Positions 1-7,931 of a stretch of DNA of 64,000 nt are shown here, in pieces. A program made the translations under genes and the position numbers. Numbering within the stretch: position 1 is the stretch's first letter; each line of letters starts with the position of its first letter. Source of the stretch: Bog-756 sp963704585 (lineage in GTDB: Bacteria; Actinomycetota; Acidimicrobiia; Acidimicrobiales; RAAP-2); the NCBI GenBank assembly GCA_963704585.1, contig OY969919.1:1-64000 (forward strand), given 5' to 3'. The notes beneath the pieces were generated by a model. It saw nothing but the letters and a program-made list of their open reading frames with translations, searched no databases and was not told the origin of the DNA.

Positions 1-43
1 GCCCACCGAATTGGCAACCGTAGGTCGCTATTCGAACCCCTCG
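1..43 (-). repeat. Cassette-boundary repeat, copy 1 (divergent)
   Basis: Read on the minus strand this begins with GGTTCGAATA and, after a short spacer, CTACGG, the same two blocks that make up the copies at 805-835 and 1563-1593. It lies just beyond the 3' end of the first toxin gene. The downstream CCCACC block is not contiguous here, so this is the weakest copy. Confidence 0.4.
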
Positions 44-79
44 TGACGATCGGGTTCAGCCGGGTCGGCTAGCGAGGTC

Positions 80-475
80 TCAGACTCCGACGACATCGAT
101 CAGTTTCCCGAGGCCGTCGAAGTCGTCAGGGTTGCGCGTATAGAGCGGTAGCCCGTTCGCATGCGCCGTGGCGGCGATTAGCAGGTCGGCAATGCGGCGA
201 CGGTGGGAACGACCGATCTCCACGACAGCAGCGACAACCTGCCCATAGCTGCGGGCCGCAGCGGCGTCGAACGCGATGGGGTCGAAGGTCGCCTCGACTT
301 GTTGCAGTCGAGCCTGCCGGCGAGCTCGCTCGTCACCCCCCGAGGCGAGGTGCGGCCCAGCGGTCAGCTCGGCAAGAGTGACCGCGGAGATCGCGGCCTC
401 GTCGGGAAGCGCGGTGGAAACGGCGGGGTCATCCCAGTCGATGACGACGGACGTATCGAGCAGACCGACAGACAT
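80..475 (-). CDS. PIN-domain ribonuclease toxin (VapC family)
   Basis: This 131-residue protein is the usual VapC length. It opens with LLDTSVVIDW, carrying the first PIN acidic residue, has a conserved glutamate in VTLAELTAG near residue 38, and carries C-terminal acidic residues around IADLLIAATA (residues 95-105) and TRNPDDF. Proteins of this family are Mg2+-dependent endoribonucleases, often cutting tRNA or rRNA. The start codon abuts the stop codon of the antitoxin gene, so the two are co-transcribed. Family assignment is secure; the RNA target cannot be read from sequence. Confidence 0.9.
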   Translation of the reverse strand: MSVGLLDTSVVIDWDDPAVSTALPDEAAISAVTLAELTAGPHLASGGDERARRQARLQQVEATFDPIAFDAAAARSYGQVVAAVVEIGRSHRRRIADLLIAATAHANGLPLYTRNPDDFDGLGKLIDVVGV

Positions 476-724
476 CTACAGATCCTGATCGACCATGCGC
501 TCGAGGTCGGCCTTGAAGTGGGCAAGGTCGACGTGCGGTCCGGCAGCGCCGAGAGCCAGGAGTTCTTCCCTGGCGACGAACTTGCGGCGGGGTCGCTCGA
601 TCGGCCTGAGCTCGGCCACCGGGACGCCATTTCGCGTCACGACGAAGGTTTCCCCGGCTGCCACGGCGTCGATGACCTTGGCGTTGTCGTTGCGCAGCTC
701 CCGCTGAGCGATGGTCTGGGCCAT
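476..724 (-). CDS. Phd/YefM-type antitoxin
   Basis: An 82-residue antitoxin whose N-terminal half has the Phd/YefM DNA-binding pattern: AQTIAQRELRND, then a segment reading FVVTRNGVPVAELRP (about residues 27-41). The C-terminal 35 residues should wrap the adjacent PIN toxin. It is the first gene of the minus-strand pair, the antitoxin-first order that allows autoregulation. An inverted repeat 9 bp upstream of the start codon (733-763) is the likely operator. Confidence 0.88.
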   Translation of the reverse strand: MAQTIAQRELRNDNAKVIDAVAAGETFVVTRNGVPVAELRPIERPRRKFVAREELLALGAAGPHVDLAHFKADLERMVDQDL

Positions 725-732
725 GAAGAAGA

Positions 733-763
733 GTGTAGCCCGAAGAGCTACGAATCGCTACAC
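733..763. promoter_or_regulatory. Inverted repeat, probable operator of first TA module
   Basis: GTGTAGC at 733-739 is matched exactly by GCTACAC at 757-763, with a further GCTAC at 747-751. It sits directly upstream of the antitoxin start codon at 724. Phd/YefM antitoxins bind such short palindromes; the assignment is inferred from position and symmetry. Confidence 0.55.
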
Positions 764-804
764 CGAAGATCCGTAAAGCACGCCAACCGCTCTCGCACTT
801 CGGA

Positions 805-835
805 GCGGTTCGAATAGGAGCAACTACGGCCCACC
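805..835 (+). repeat. Cassette-boundary repeat, copy 2
   Basis: A 31-bp sequence made of CGGTTCGAATA, a variable 7-bp middle, and CTACGGCCCACC. It matches the copy at 1563-1593 at about 26 of 31 positions. It lies between the two divergent toxin-antitoxin modules. The GGTTCGAAT and final CCACC recall a tRNA 3' end, but the spacing does not fold as a tRNA. Confidence 0.6.
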
Positions 836-840
836 CCCGT

Positions 841-869
841 CATGTGTCTCATGTGGCTACATGTGCTAC
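841..869 (+). promoter_or_regulatory. CATGTG/GCTAC repeats upstream of second TA module
   Basis: CATGTG occurs at 841 and again just after, and GCTAC occurs at 856-860 and 865-869. GCTAC is also the half-site of the palindrome upstream of the other TA module. Because this repeat block overlaps an upstream ATG at 842, translation of the antitoxin more likely begins at the GTG at 881. Confidence 0.35.
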
Positions 870-880
870 GCTCTACGGGC

Positions 881-1126
881 GTGACTGGATCGATCTCGGT
901 TCGCGAACTGCGGAACACGGTCAGCGAAGTGCTGCGACGGGTCGAAAGCGGAGAACGTGTCACCGTGACCGTCGACCGTCGGCCAGTGGCCGAGATCGTG
1001 CCGATGCGGCGCCGCCGGAGGGTGCCCGCCAGTGAGGCGCTCAACATCGCGGCGCGCCATGCCTCCGATCCGCGACTGCTCGATGACGTGCGCGGGTTGC
1101 TTTCCGATTCGACGGACGAAGCGTGA
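881..1126 (+). CDS. Phd/YefM-type antitoxin
   Basis: With the GTG start at 881 the product is 81 residues beginning VTGSISVRELRN. The N-terminal domain shows the Phd pattern with SGERVTVTVDRRPVAEIVP at about residues 23-41, where target DNA is bound, followed by an arginine-rich linker and a C-terminal toxin-binding tail. An in-frame ATG at 842 would add 13 residues, but that stretch looks like operator sequence. The stop codon overlaps the toxin start (GTGA), so translation is coupled. Confidence 0.82.
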   Translation: MTGSISVRELRNTVSEVLRRVESGERVTVTVDRRPVAEIVPMRRRRRVPASEALNIAARHASDPRLLDDVRGLLSDSTDEA

Positions 1127-1506
1127 GAGCCCTCCTCGATACGTCGTTTTTCGTCGCCACCGAGTCGGGACGACCGTTGGGCGACATGGCGGGCGTGACG
1201 GAGACCGAGGTGTCCGTGGTGACCTTGGCGGAGCTCACGCTCGGGGTGCTGATGGCCGACGATGCCGAACGGGCCGCCCGCGTGGCAACGCTCTCGGCCG
1301 TCGAGTCGACGTGGGACCCTCTGCCGGTCGACGCCGAGGTGGCGCGCCAGTTCGCCCGTATCGCTGCAGAGCTGCGGGGTCGCCGTCGGAGAGTGCCGAT
1401 CCTCGACGCACTTGTGGCGGCCACTGCCGCAGTGGAGCAGATACCTGTCGTCACCCAAGATCGGGATTACGACGCGATTCCGGGGGTCGAAGTCATTCGA
1501 GTATGA
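1123..1506 (+). CDS. PIN-domain ribonuclease toxin (VapC family)
   Basis: A 127-residue PIN protein. It begins MRALLDTSFFVATE, with the first catalytic Asp at about residue 6, has VTLAELTLGVL with the conserved Glu near residue 37, and ends with DALVAATA and TQDRDYD motifs carrying the remaining acidic residues. It starts with GTG inside the antitoxin stop codon. It is clearly related to the toxin at 80-475 (similar AELT motif and length) but divergent enough to form a separate, probably non-cross-reacting pair. Confidence 0.9.
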   Translation: MRALLDTSFFVATESGRPLGDMAGVTETEVSVVTLAELTLGVLMADDAERAARVATLSAVESTWDPLPVDAEVARQFARIAAELRGRRRRVPILDALVAATAAVEQIPVVTQDRDYDAIPGVEVIRV

Positions 1507-1562
1507 CAGGTGAGGCCTGATCGCCGATCCGCAGGAGCCGGCGTAAGCGGTCCCCGAGCTCT

Positions 1563-1593
1563 CGGTTCGAATACGAGTGTCTACGGCCCACCA
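1563..1593 (+). repeat. Cassette-boundary repeat, copy 3
   Basis: CGGTTCGAATA, a variable middle and CTACGGCCCACC, as in the copy at 805-835. The second TA module lies exactly between these two direct copies, which suggests the module was acquired or can be lost as a unit. Confidence 0.6.
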
Positions 1594-2037
1594 AAATGAG
1601 CCGGTGTCCGATGTCCTGAAGCCCGGCACTCTCGTGCCCACGAGGTCAAAGAGGGAGAGTGGGACCTCAGGCCGCGATTGGGACGGAAACGCCGCGCGAC
1701 GTGAGCTGGGACCACCGGAACTGGGGGGCAAGCGGTAGGGCTCGGGGGAATTGCCGTTCGCTGACCCGGTGGGCGTCGTCGCGACGTAGTGCCAAAATCG
1801 CCGCGAGAGCCCGTCACGCCGAAGGCTTCCCCATCGAGAGCAGACAGTGCTCTTGGATGGTGCACTCCGGGGTCGGTCACGCCAAGCTCGGTCACGCCAA
1901 GCTCAGCCACGCCAATCTCGTGACGAGTCGGTCGTGCGCCGAACGCCGACCGGCCCCGAGCCGAAGCCCGGGACCGGTCGGGTGTCAGGCTCGACGCCGA
2001 TCGGTGGATCTGATCGACGCCACCTCGTGGAGCTCTC
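1594..2037. other. Non-coding stretch with a 15-bp triplicate repeat
   Basis: No open frame here has coding character. Three tandem 15-bp units (GGTCACGCCAAGCTC and variants) lie at 1875-1919. The rest shows nothing recognisable. Confidence 0.5.
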
Positions 2038-2673
2038 TCAGCAGATTCCGTCGGCGGCCGCTGGGGCCATGTTGGTCACCACCGAGAAGTCGGGGATTCC
2101 CAAGCTGCCCGGCAGATTCCCGAACTGTCCGACACCACCGGTCGGGGACAGCATGAATTCGGTGTTGGCGATGAGGAAGTCCTCAGGTGGTGTCGTCTCG
2201 TCAGGCAGGGTCGACTTCGCACTGATCCAACCGCGTGCGGGCACGGAAGCGCCTGCAGCAGGAAGTCCCTGGCTGACCAAGGTCACGGTGCCCGAAAAGA
2301 TCGGCGTCGTCGCTGAACCGTCGATGGCCACCTTGGCGGTCAGGACGCCTCGACCGGTCGCAGTGTTGATCGTCCACTTGATGCCCGACATGGTGAACGG
2401 TCCGCTACCGAAGGGGTAGTCCGTGGGATCCGGCAAGAGCTGGGTGATACCGCCCGTGTACGTGCCGGTGAACGTCTCATAGGGCATCGTGTCCTCGCCG
2501 GTGCAGGTGACTTCCTTCAGCGTGCCTGAGAACTGCATGGTCGCGTTGGCACGATCGATCTCCGGGGTACCGACGGTCGCTGGGGTCACGGCATGGGCAC
2601 CGAGCTCCCCTACGACCACTCCGACCGACATGCACAAGACGGCAAGGCCAACCGCCAGGATCTTCTTCTTCAT
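2038..2673 (-). CDS. Secreted hypothetical protein
   Basis: The 211-residue product starts at the ATG at 2673, with a strong GGAGGAG ribosome-binding site about 5 bp upstream; an in-frame codon at 2700 is less likely. Residues 1-30 form a signal peptide (MKKK, then a hydrophobic stretch, then an Ala-rich cleavage region). The mature part is rich in Thr, Gly and beta-prone residues, with FSGTLKEVTCTGED near residue 45 and a terminal Cys that could pair with it. No catalytic motif was recognised. It stands alone. Its composition resembles the next gene, another secreted beta-rich protein, but no clear homology was seen. Confidence 0.72.
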   Translation of the reverse strand: MKKKILAVGLAVLCMSVGVVVGELGAHAVTPATVGTPEIDRANATMQFSGTLKEVTCTGEDTMPYETFTGTYTGGITQLLPDPTDYPFGSGPFTMSGIKWTINTATGRGVLTAKVAIDGSATTPIFSGTVTLVSQGLPAAGASVPARGWISAKSTLPDETTPPEDFLIANTEFMLSPTGGVGQFGNLPGSLGIPDFSVVTNMAPAAADGIC

Positions 2674-2918
2674 GTGGCCTCCTCCAATGCGGCGGAGCAC
2701 ACGTCCGCCGACAGTAAGAAGCCTTTGGCATTACCCCACGACTTGCAAGCAATTGTTGGGTGACCGCGTCTGGCGTGCTTGGGGAGGGTAGCCAGGCGAC
2801 CTCGGCCCGCACCGGCTGAGGTCCGCGCCCGCCGTCCTGTCCTACGATTTGGCCTACGGCTCGCGCCGTTCACTGTCGTGTGGGACCGTTGCCCACCCGC
2901 AGTGTCCCTGGTGAGACC

Positions 2919-3008
2919 GTCGAGCGCCTACCAATGCCGCCGGCCTCGCCGACTTGGGTCGGATGCACAGGGCTGAAGTCCGTGGTTCGGGTCCTCGAGC
3001 GCCCACCA
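2919..3008 (+). other. tRNA 3'-end-like remnants (two)
   Basis: The segment ending at 3008 reads as the 3' quarter of a tRNA: a TTCGGGT loop with four of five T-stem pairs, a seven-base acceptor strand, a discriminator A and an encoded CCA. No matching 5' acceptor strand or anticodon arm lies upstream, so this is not a functional tRNA. A second partial copy (CGAGCGCC followed by TACCA) ends at 2933. Such fragments are typical scars of integration into tRNA genes, which is inferred. Confidence 0.3.
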
Positions 3009-3411
3009 GGAAAGCGCAGGTCCAATGCCATGTCCATTTGCACGCCAGTGAGATACGGCTCGAATCTGACACGATCCTGACTTGAATCTCACAGATCACG
3101 ATGAGCGAAGATGTGTCACCGATCCGCTCGGCGCCGCGTCTGTGGCTGTTCTTGCCAACGCGTCGACTGCGTCGTTCACCTTGTCCTCAGCACCGGGCAA
3201 CAGGTGGCCCTACGGGACGCAGGTCGAAGGCTGCAGCACATCACGATCGAAGCATCAGGGTGCCGACGATCCACTCACTATGTCCATTGGGCTGCTGCCA
3301 GGACCTGCATCCTCCTTATTGACGATGGAAACGGAGGGGCTGTCTCTGCAATGATGCCGTTGCGCCCTAGCGGACCGGGTAGTACAGCCGGTCGGAAGGA
3401 ATGGTGGGACG
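3009..3411. other. Intergenic stretch, nothing recognised
   Basis: Several short frames are open in this stretch but none has a ribosome-binding site and codon pattern together, and none recalls a known family. The last 50 bases presumably hold the promoter of the secreted protein at 3412. Confidence 0.4.
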
Positions 3412-4125
3412 ATGAAACGTGCTCCTCACATCGCGCTCGCGGCTGCTGCTGTGTGCTGCTCGGCTGGGCTGGTCGGCGTCCCACAGGCTTCGGCTACTGC
3501 GTTGAGCACCGTCCACTCGACGTCGTTCGCCGGCTACAGCGCCTCGGACCCCTCACCGGTCACGACATTCTCGGGAACACTGACCGTCCCGGCGTTCACT
3601 TGTCCCGCGGCAGGCCAGGTCTATCTCGACGCAACCGTGTCCATGAACTCCGTGACCGGCCAAGGTGCCGATTTCGGATGGAGCGCGTACTGCTACAACG
3701 GCACCGCCAATTACGAATCGGCGTCCGTCAGCGTTCAAGATTTGGCATCGCTGTTGGTCGGCGCGAACATCGGTATCGCACCGGGTCAGAGTGTCAGGGC
3801 GACGATCACCCAGAATGCGAAAAGCGGGAAGACTACGGTCGCCATCAAGAATCTGACAACCTTGGCAAGTGCAACTGGCAACACGCCGAACCTGATGTCG
3901 TTCAGCGAGATCACAGCGGGTCTGAGCGACCAGAACTACTCCGGCGTGGGAATCACCATTCCGAGCTTTACGAAGGCCACCTTCGGAAGCCTGCTGTTCA
4001 ACGGTGCGACGCTCGCCACGCTGAGCCCTACCAAGAGCAACCTGTACAACGGGACGACCCTCCAGGTGGCCACCTCGGCGATCAGTGCTGGCGGGACCTT
4101 CAGCGCCGTCTTCAAGCACGTCTAG
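3412..4125 (+). CDS. Secreted protein with a G1 (eqolisin)-like fold
   Basis: The 237-residue product has a signal peptide (MKRAPH, hydrophobic Ala-rich core, ASATA near residue 29). The mature domain follows the order of G1-type concanavalin-like domains: SGTLTVPAF near residue 53, an IAPGQSVRATIT segment near 125, TVAIKNLTT near 145, a FSEI segment near 168 where catalytic Glu lies in true G1 peptidases, and FGSLLFNGA near 200. The catalytic Gln region is not convincingly conserved (FGWSAYC instead), so it may be a non-catalytic secreted relative. Gene stands alone after a long leader. Fold assignment is from recalled motif order. Confidence 0.6.
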   Translation: MKRAPHIALAAAAVCCSAGLVGVPQASATALSTVHSTSFAGYSASDPSPVTTFSGTLTVPAFTCPAAGQVYLDATVSMNSVTGQGADFGWSAYCYNGTANYESASVSVQDLASLLVGANIGIAPGQSVRATITQNAKSGKTTVAIKNLTTLASATGNTPNLMSFSEITAGLSDQNYSGVGITIPSFTKATFGSLLFNGATLATLSPTKSNLYNGTTLQVATSAISAGGTFSAVFKHV

Positions 4126-4176
4126 CATCCAGTCGTCGCGGCTGACGGCATCCAGGTGCCGGTCAGCCACAGTCGA

Positions 4177-4440
4177 TCACCGCGCCTCGGTGACCGTCGA
4201 GAGGTTGGCCTCGGAGATGAGGCCCCGGTCGGCCGCGAGGGCGATCCTCCCCACGCGAAGCGGGCCTGCAGGTCGGCGCTTACCGCAGCGAGGGCCGACA
4301 CGCCCTTCGTCTTGCCGGCCAAGACGGGGTGGGCGATGGGGATGCCATCCCCGGTCACCAGCAGACCGATGACCACTTGGTCTTCCGTCAGTCGTCGGGC
4401 CAGCCGACGTCCTGGCCCCGTCGGACTTCCCCGACGGTGG
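4177..4440 (-). pseudogene. IS1634-type transposase fragment
   Basis: Two overlapping minus-strand frames together give an internal piece of an IS4-superfamily (IS1634-like) DDE transposase: VIGLLVTGDGIPIAHPV, then in a shifted frame ADRGLISEANL. In intact relatives these motifs are about 50 residues apart and the second includes a catalytic Asp. Both ends and the terminal repeats are missing and there is at least one frameshift, so it is dead. It marks past transposition between the secreted protein and the SDR gene. Confidence 0.65.
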
Positions 4441-4510
4441 CAACCTAACTGACACCGGCCGAAAGGACATCGCCAAACCTGACGAGATCTCGGCGCGGTG
4501 CGCGGCGCGC

Positions 4511-5347
4511 TCACTCCGGCGGCACGTGCGGGATCGACGGACCGGATCGGACCGAAGCGACGACACCACCGTCAACCAGGAGATCCGTCCCGGTCACGAA
4601 CGAGGCGTCGGGTCCCATCAGGAACGCACAGGCGGCGGCGATGTCGTCGGGTGTGCCGATCCTGCCCGTGCCCGATGCGCCGATCATCGCCCGCATGAAC
4701 GCTCCGGACTCGCCGGCCAGCTCCTGCTGCCCCATAGATGTCGAGATGACGCCGGGACTGATCGAGTTGAGACGCGCACTTCGGGCGCCCCACGACACGC
4801 TTGCGGCCTGGACGCGGAGGTGGTTGGCACGCTTCGCGAGCGCGTAGGCGAGCCCTGGGTCGGTCACAGTGTGCACGAAGGGGAGATCGAGCAACTCGTC
4901 CGTGGGTGCGCTCGCGAGCAGCTGCTCCTGATCCGGTGTCGCGACCGCCGCCAGGTGGCCGGCCATCGAGGCGATCACCACCCCGGCCCCTCCGGCTGCG
5001 ATCACCGAACCGAGCTCCTCGACGACCAGGGCGACGCCGAGCAGATCGACGTGGAAGATGGCGTCGGCCGTGGCCTGCGTCGGGGAGAGTCCGGCGGTGT
5101 GCGCGACCATGGCCACGCGCCCGAGCTCTGCCGCGGTCCGTGCGACGGCAGCGACCGACGAGCGCGACGAGACGTCGACCGTTTGGGCGGCCACGTCGTG
5201 ACCTTCGTCCTGCAGGAGCGCGGTGGTCGATTCGAGGGCCGTCGAGCTCACATCGGCCAGCAGCACACGTCTGCCGGTGCCGAGCCGGCGCGCGATCGCC
5301 CGACCCATCCCGCCGACCCCGATGACGACGAGCACATCCTTCTCCAT
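4511..5347 (-). CDS. SDR-family oxidoreductase
   Basis: A 278-residue short-chain dehydrogenase. The nucleotide-binding loop is GVGGMGRAIA at about residues 10-19, a slight variant of the TGxxxGxG consensus. The active-site YALAKRA lies near residue 170, and ISPGVISTSM follows as the usual cofactor/substrate loop. FVTGTDLLVDGG near the C-terminus is the family's closing signature. The ATG at 5347 has an AAGGAG site eight bases upstream. Substrate is unknown; the neighbouring Rieske oxygenase and DapB-like genes suggest catabolism of cyclic or steroid-like compounds. Confidence 0.88.
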   Translation of the reverse strand: MEKDVLVVIGVGGMGRAIARRLGTGRRVLLADVSSTALESTTALLQDEGHDVAAQTVDVSSRSSVAAVARTAAELGRVAMVAHTAGLSPTQATADAIFHVDLLGVALVVEELGSVIAAGGAGVVIASMAGHLAAVATPDQEQLLASAPTDELLDLPFVHTVTDPGLAYALAKRANHLRVQAASVSWGARSARLNSISPGVISTSMGQQELAGESGAFMRAMIGASGTGRIGTPDDIAAACAFLMGPDASFVTGTDLLVDGGVVASVRSGPSIPHVPPE

Positions 5348-5520
5348 GGTCGAGCACTCCTTCGCGGCGTTCCGGCCGTGCACGCTGAATCGGTTCGCTC
5401 AGCCTGCACCGCCGTCATCGAACCGTCAGCTTCTCGTCACTGCCACGTCAGCTTCCGACGGTAGCTCTGTCAGTGCTGGCGATCGAAGTGAAGGAGTGAC
5501 CGGATGATTCGTCTCAGCGC

Positions 5521-5622
5521 GTGATCAACGGCTCGGTCGTGCCGGGCATGACGATCAAGTGGCAGGGAATGCGCGATCCGGCAACCAACACGGTCCTCGC
5601 CACCGAGATCTCCATCCGGTAG
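5521..5622 (+). pseudogene. Possible 3' remnant of a DUF5666-like gene
   Basis: A 33-codon stretch reads VINGSVVPGMTIKWQG and ends ATEISIR before a stop, the rhythm of the small beta-barrel repeats in DUF5666 proteins. It lacks a ribosome-binding site and anything upstream, so it is at most a remnant. Based only on recalled pattern. Confidence 0.22.
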
Positions 5623-5647
5623 CGCACCGACGTTCTCCGACTGGGGC

Positions 5648-5682
5648 GCATCCGACCCGGGCCACCGGCCCGGGTCGGATGC
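5648..5682. terminator. 16-bp perfect hairpin terminator
   Basis: GCATCCGACCCGGGCC (5648-5663) and its exact complement (5667-5682) flank a three-base loop. It begins three bases beyond the stop codon of the minus-strand Rieske gene. There is no long U run, as is common in high-G+C actinobacteria. Confidence 0.75.
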
Positions 5683-5684
5683 CG

Positions 5685-6683
5685 TCACGGAACCGATGGA
5701 ACCCGGTGGGAGCCGCCCTCTCGGTCACCGTCTCGAGGAGACGAGTAGAACTGCCGGAACCACCGGCGGTACTGGGTGATCGGGCCGTCCACCTTGGTGA
5801 GGACCGGACGCTCGCGGTAGCGCTTGTGCTCCCAGATCGGGATGTCCTGGGCGAACTGCTCGTTCGTGATCTTGGCATTGAGGTCGGCCACGGCGGCGGT
5901 CGCCTGCTCGTCGCCCAGGTCCCGCATCGAGAAGAGGATCGTGATCTCGGTCGTCTCGTCGTCGACCGGCGTCTGCGTGACGTAGGTCAGCATGTCGAGC
6001 GGACCCTCGCGGACCTCGACGGCGACGATGCCCGGCCCCGAGACGGTCGTGCGGGTGCGGACCTCGAACCCGCCCTCCGACAGCGCGGTGACCCGGACGT
6101 TCTGGTCGACCACCATCGAGGATCCGTCGAACGTCACCGCGAACCGGTCGTCTTCGGGCGGGACCATGTCGTGCACATGGGCGAAGTGTGCGCGGTCGAT
6201 GATGTTCTCTGTGAGGTCCTGCACGTGGATCCGCACCCGGTAGGTGTCGATCCGCCACGGCGTCCACTCGGCGCCGTCGGCGCGGTGCCGCGCGACCTCG
6301 AAGGTCGGCGCGTCGCCTGCCGCGTGATGCCAGACGAAGATCCGTCCGTTGCGCTCGCACACCTCCCAGGCTCTGGCCGAGGCCCTCGGCAGCGCACGTC
6401 CGAGGTGGGGGACGTCCGAGAGATCGCCCGAGCCGTCGAATCGCCACCCGTGGAACGGGCAGACGATCCCCTCGCCACAGACCCGCCCTCCGAATCCGAG
6501 GTGGGCGCCGAGGTGCGGACAGTGCGCGTCGAACACCCGGACCCGACCGTCGTCGCCACGGAACGCGACGAGCTCCCGGTCGAGGTAGTGGAGGGCTCTG
6601 ACGTCGCCGACGCCGAGCCCGTCCGAGGCGCCGATGCCGAACCAGCCGTCGGGGACTGCAGGGAACGGATACCGGCTGGCCAC
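5685..6683 (-). CDS. Rieske non-haem iron oxygenase, alpha subunit (KshA-like)
   Basis: The 332-residue protein has an N-terminal Rieske [2Fe-2S] domain with the CPH and CPFHGW cluster-binding pairs at about residues 54 and 75. A catalytic domain follows, where NIIDRAHFAHVH near residue 160 supplies the N/D-H-H ligands of the mononuclear iron (D-x2-H-x4-H). Enzymes of this group, such as ketosteroid 9-alpha-hydroxylase, insert oxygen into rings using electrons from a separate reductase, which is not found nearby. Translation probably starts at a GTG at 6683, ten bases after the upstream gene's stop. Substrate is unknown; a sterol-like ring is a guess from the subfamily. Confidence 0.87.
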   Translation of the reverse strand: MASRYPFPAVPDGWFGIGASDGLGVGDVRALHYLDRELVAFRGDDGRVRVFDAHCPHLGAHLGFGGRVCGEGIVCPFHGWRFDGSGDLSDVPHLGRALPRASARAWEVCERNGRIFVWHHAAGDAPTFEVARHRADGAEWTPWRIDTYRVRIHVQDLTENIIDRAHFAHVHDMVPPEDDRFAVTFDGSSMVVDQNVRVTALSEGGFEVRTRTTVSGPGIVAVEVREGPLDMLTYVTQTPVDDETTEITILFSMRDLGDEQATAAVADLNAKITNEQFAQDIPIWEHKRYRERPVLTKVDGPITQYRRWFRQFYSSPRDGDREGGSHRVPSVP

Positions 6684-6693
6684 GACGGTCGAC

Positions 6694-7798
6694 CTACCCG
6701 GTCCGGAACCGGCCGGCGAACGCGCGCAGGGGAAGGTCGGCGCTCGTGACGACGCCCGGCGGCGCCGCGACCACCGAGCGGATCGCGTTGAGTGCGGGCA
6801 TCCCGGTGATCGTCATGCCGACCGATGCGAACGCCTCGGGCGAGGAGAAGTCCGTCCCCGGCTTCGGGAAGATCATGTGCTTGCTGTAGATGCAGGGGTC
6901 GCCCTCGATCTTGGTGATGTAGCAGGCCTGGATCTCCCAGTGCGGTTCGGTGAAGGGCGTCATCTGCCACTCGAGGTGCATCTCGACCTTGGGTATTCCC
7001 GCCGCGAGCCCGACGTACTTCAGCTCGCAGCCGCCGAGCGAGCCCTTCGGCAGCCGGTACCAGCCGAGGTCGACGTCCTTCGTGCACGCTCCGAGCTCGT
7101 GCTCGAACCGGACCTCGTCGAGGTCGATGTCGAGACAGTCGGCGATGAGGCGCACCGCGTCCTCGAAGACCCGCGTGTACTGCTCGAGCATGCCCGGGAG
7201 CTCCGGGTGGTCGACGGGGAGCCCGAACCCGACGGCCTTCCAGGTGTCGACGGAGTGATGGCAGGACACGTCGACCGACTCGGTGCAGAGGACGTGTTCG
7301 ATCTCCGCCACGTCGGCCGAGTGCACGACGGTGAGGATCTGGGCGAGCCCCGGATTCATCCCGGTGCCGTAGAAGGTCGAGCCACCGCGTCGGCAGGCGT
7401 CCTCGATCAACTCGGACTCCGTCCTACCGGACGCGTGCCGGTGGTTGGTGTCGCGGTGGTGACCGGTGATCCAGTCGGCGGTGGTCACGATGTCGATGCC
7501 CGCCTCGAGCGACCTGGACGTAGAGGTCGACGTCCGGGAAGACCCCGTGGAACGTGACGCAGTCAGGCCTCGCCGCGAGGATCTCGTCCACGGTGCCGGT
7601 CGCCAGGAGGCCGATCGGTGCGCCGCCGGCGAGCTCGCCGACGTCGCGTCCGATCTTCTCGGGGGAGTAGCAGTGGACCCCGACGAGCTCGAGGTCGGGG
7701 TGACTGCGGATCCTTCCGATCATCTCGGTGCCGACGTTCCCCGTCGCGATCTGGAAGACCCGGATCGAGTGACCGTCCGGTCGGCGTGCAGCGCTCAC
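6694..7798 (-). pseudogene. DapB-like NAD(P)-dependent dehydrogenase, frameshifted
   Basis: Two overlapping minus-strand frames form one ~365-residue protein homologous along its length to the intact gene at 22581-23657. The first (7798 to about 7510) carries the Rossmann start QIATGNVGTEM and GRDVGELAGGAPIG. The second (about 7510 to 6694) carries STFYGTGMNPGLAQ and ends ITGMPALNAIRSVVAAPPG. The break lies near LYVQV, where one base shifts the frame before LEAGIDIVTTADW. The family shares its fold with dihydrodipicolinate reductase and 2,4-diaminopentanoate dehydrogenase. It probably shares a transcript with the Rieske gene. Both halves are well conserved, so sequence error is as likely as true inactivation. 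Confidence 0.8.
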
Positions 7799-7931
7799 GG
7801 TACCCTCCGTTCGGTGGCGCCAGGTTCGGTGGTGCCCGGCGTTCGGTGCACGGTCGCTTGTGGCCGCGGCCAGCGTACCGTCGGGCGTGGGTCTCCGGCC
7901 GGTGCGGTTCGGTGCGGTTTCGGGCGGCGGG

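Noticed and set aside
805..1593. Integron attC sites around the TA modules
   Set aside because: The repeats lack the RYYYAAC/GTTRRRY ends and hairpin structure of attC sites, and no integron integrase is present.
2932..3008. Complete tRNA gene ending in CCA at 3008
   Set aside because: The T-arm and acceptor 3' strand are recognisable, but no 5' acceptor strand (GGGCGCT expected), D-arm or anticodon arm is present in the preceding 70 bases.
3082..3354. 90-codon plus-strand frame
   Set aside because: No ribosome site, no recognisable family and no coding bias distinguishable from the surrounding intergenic DNA.
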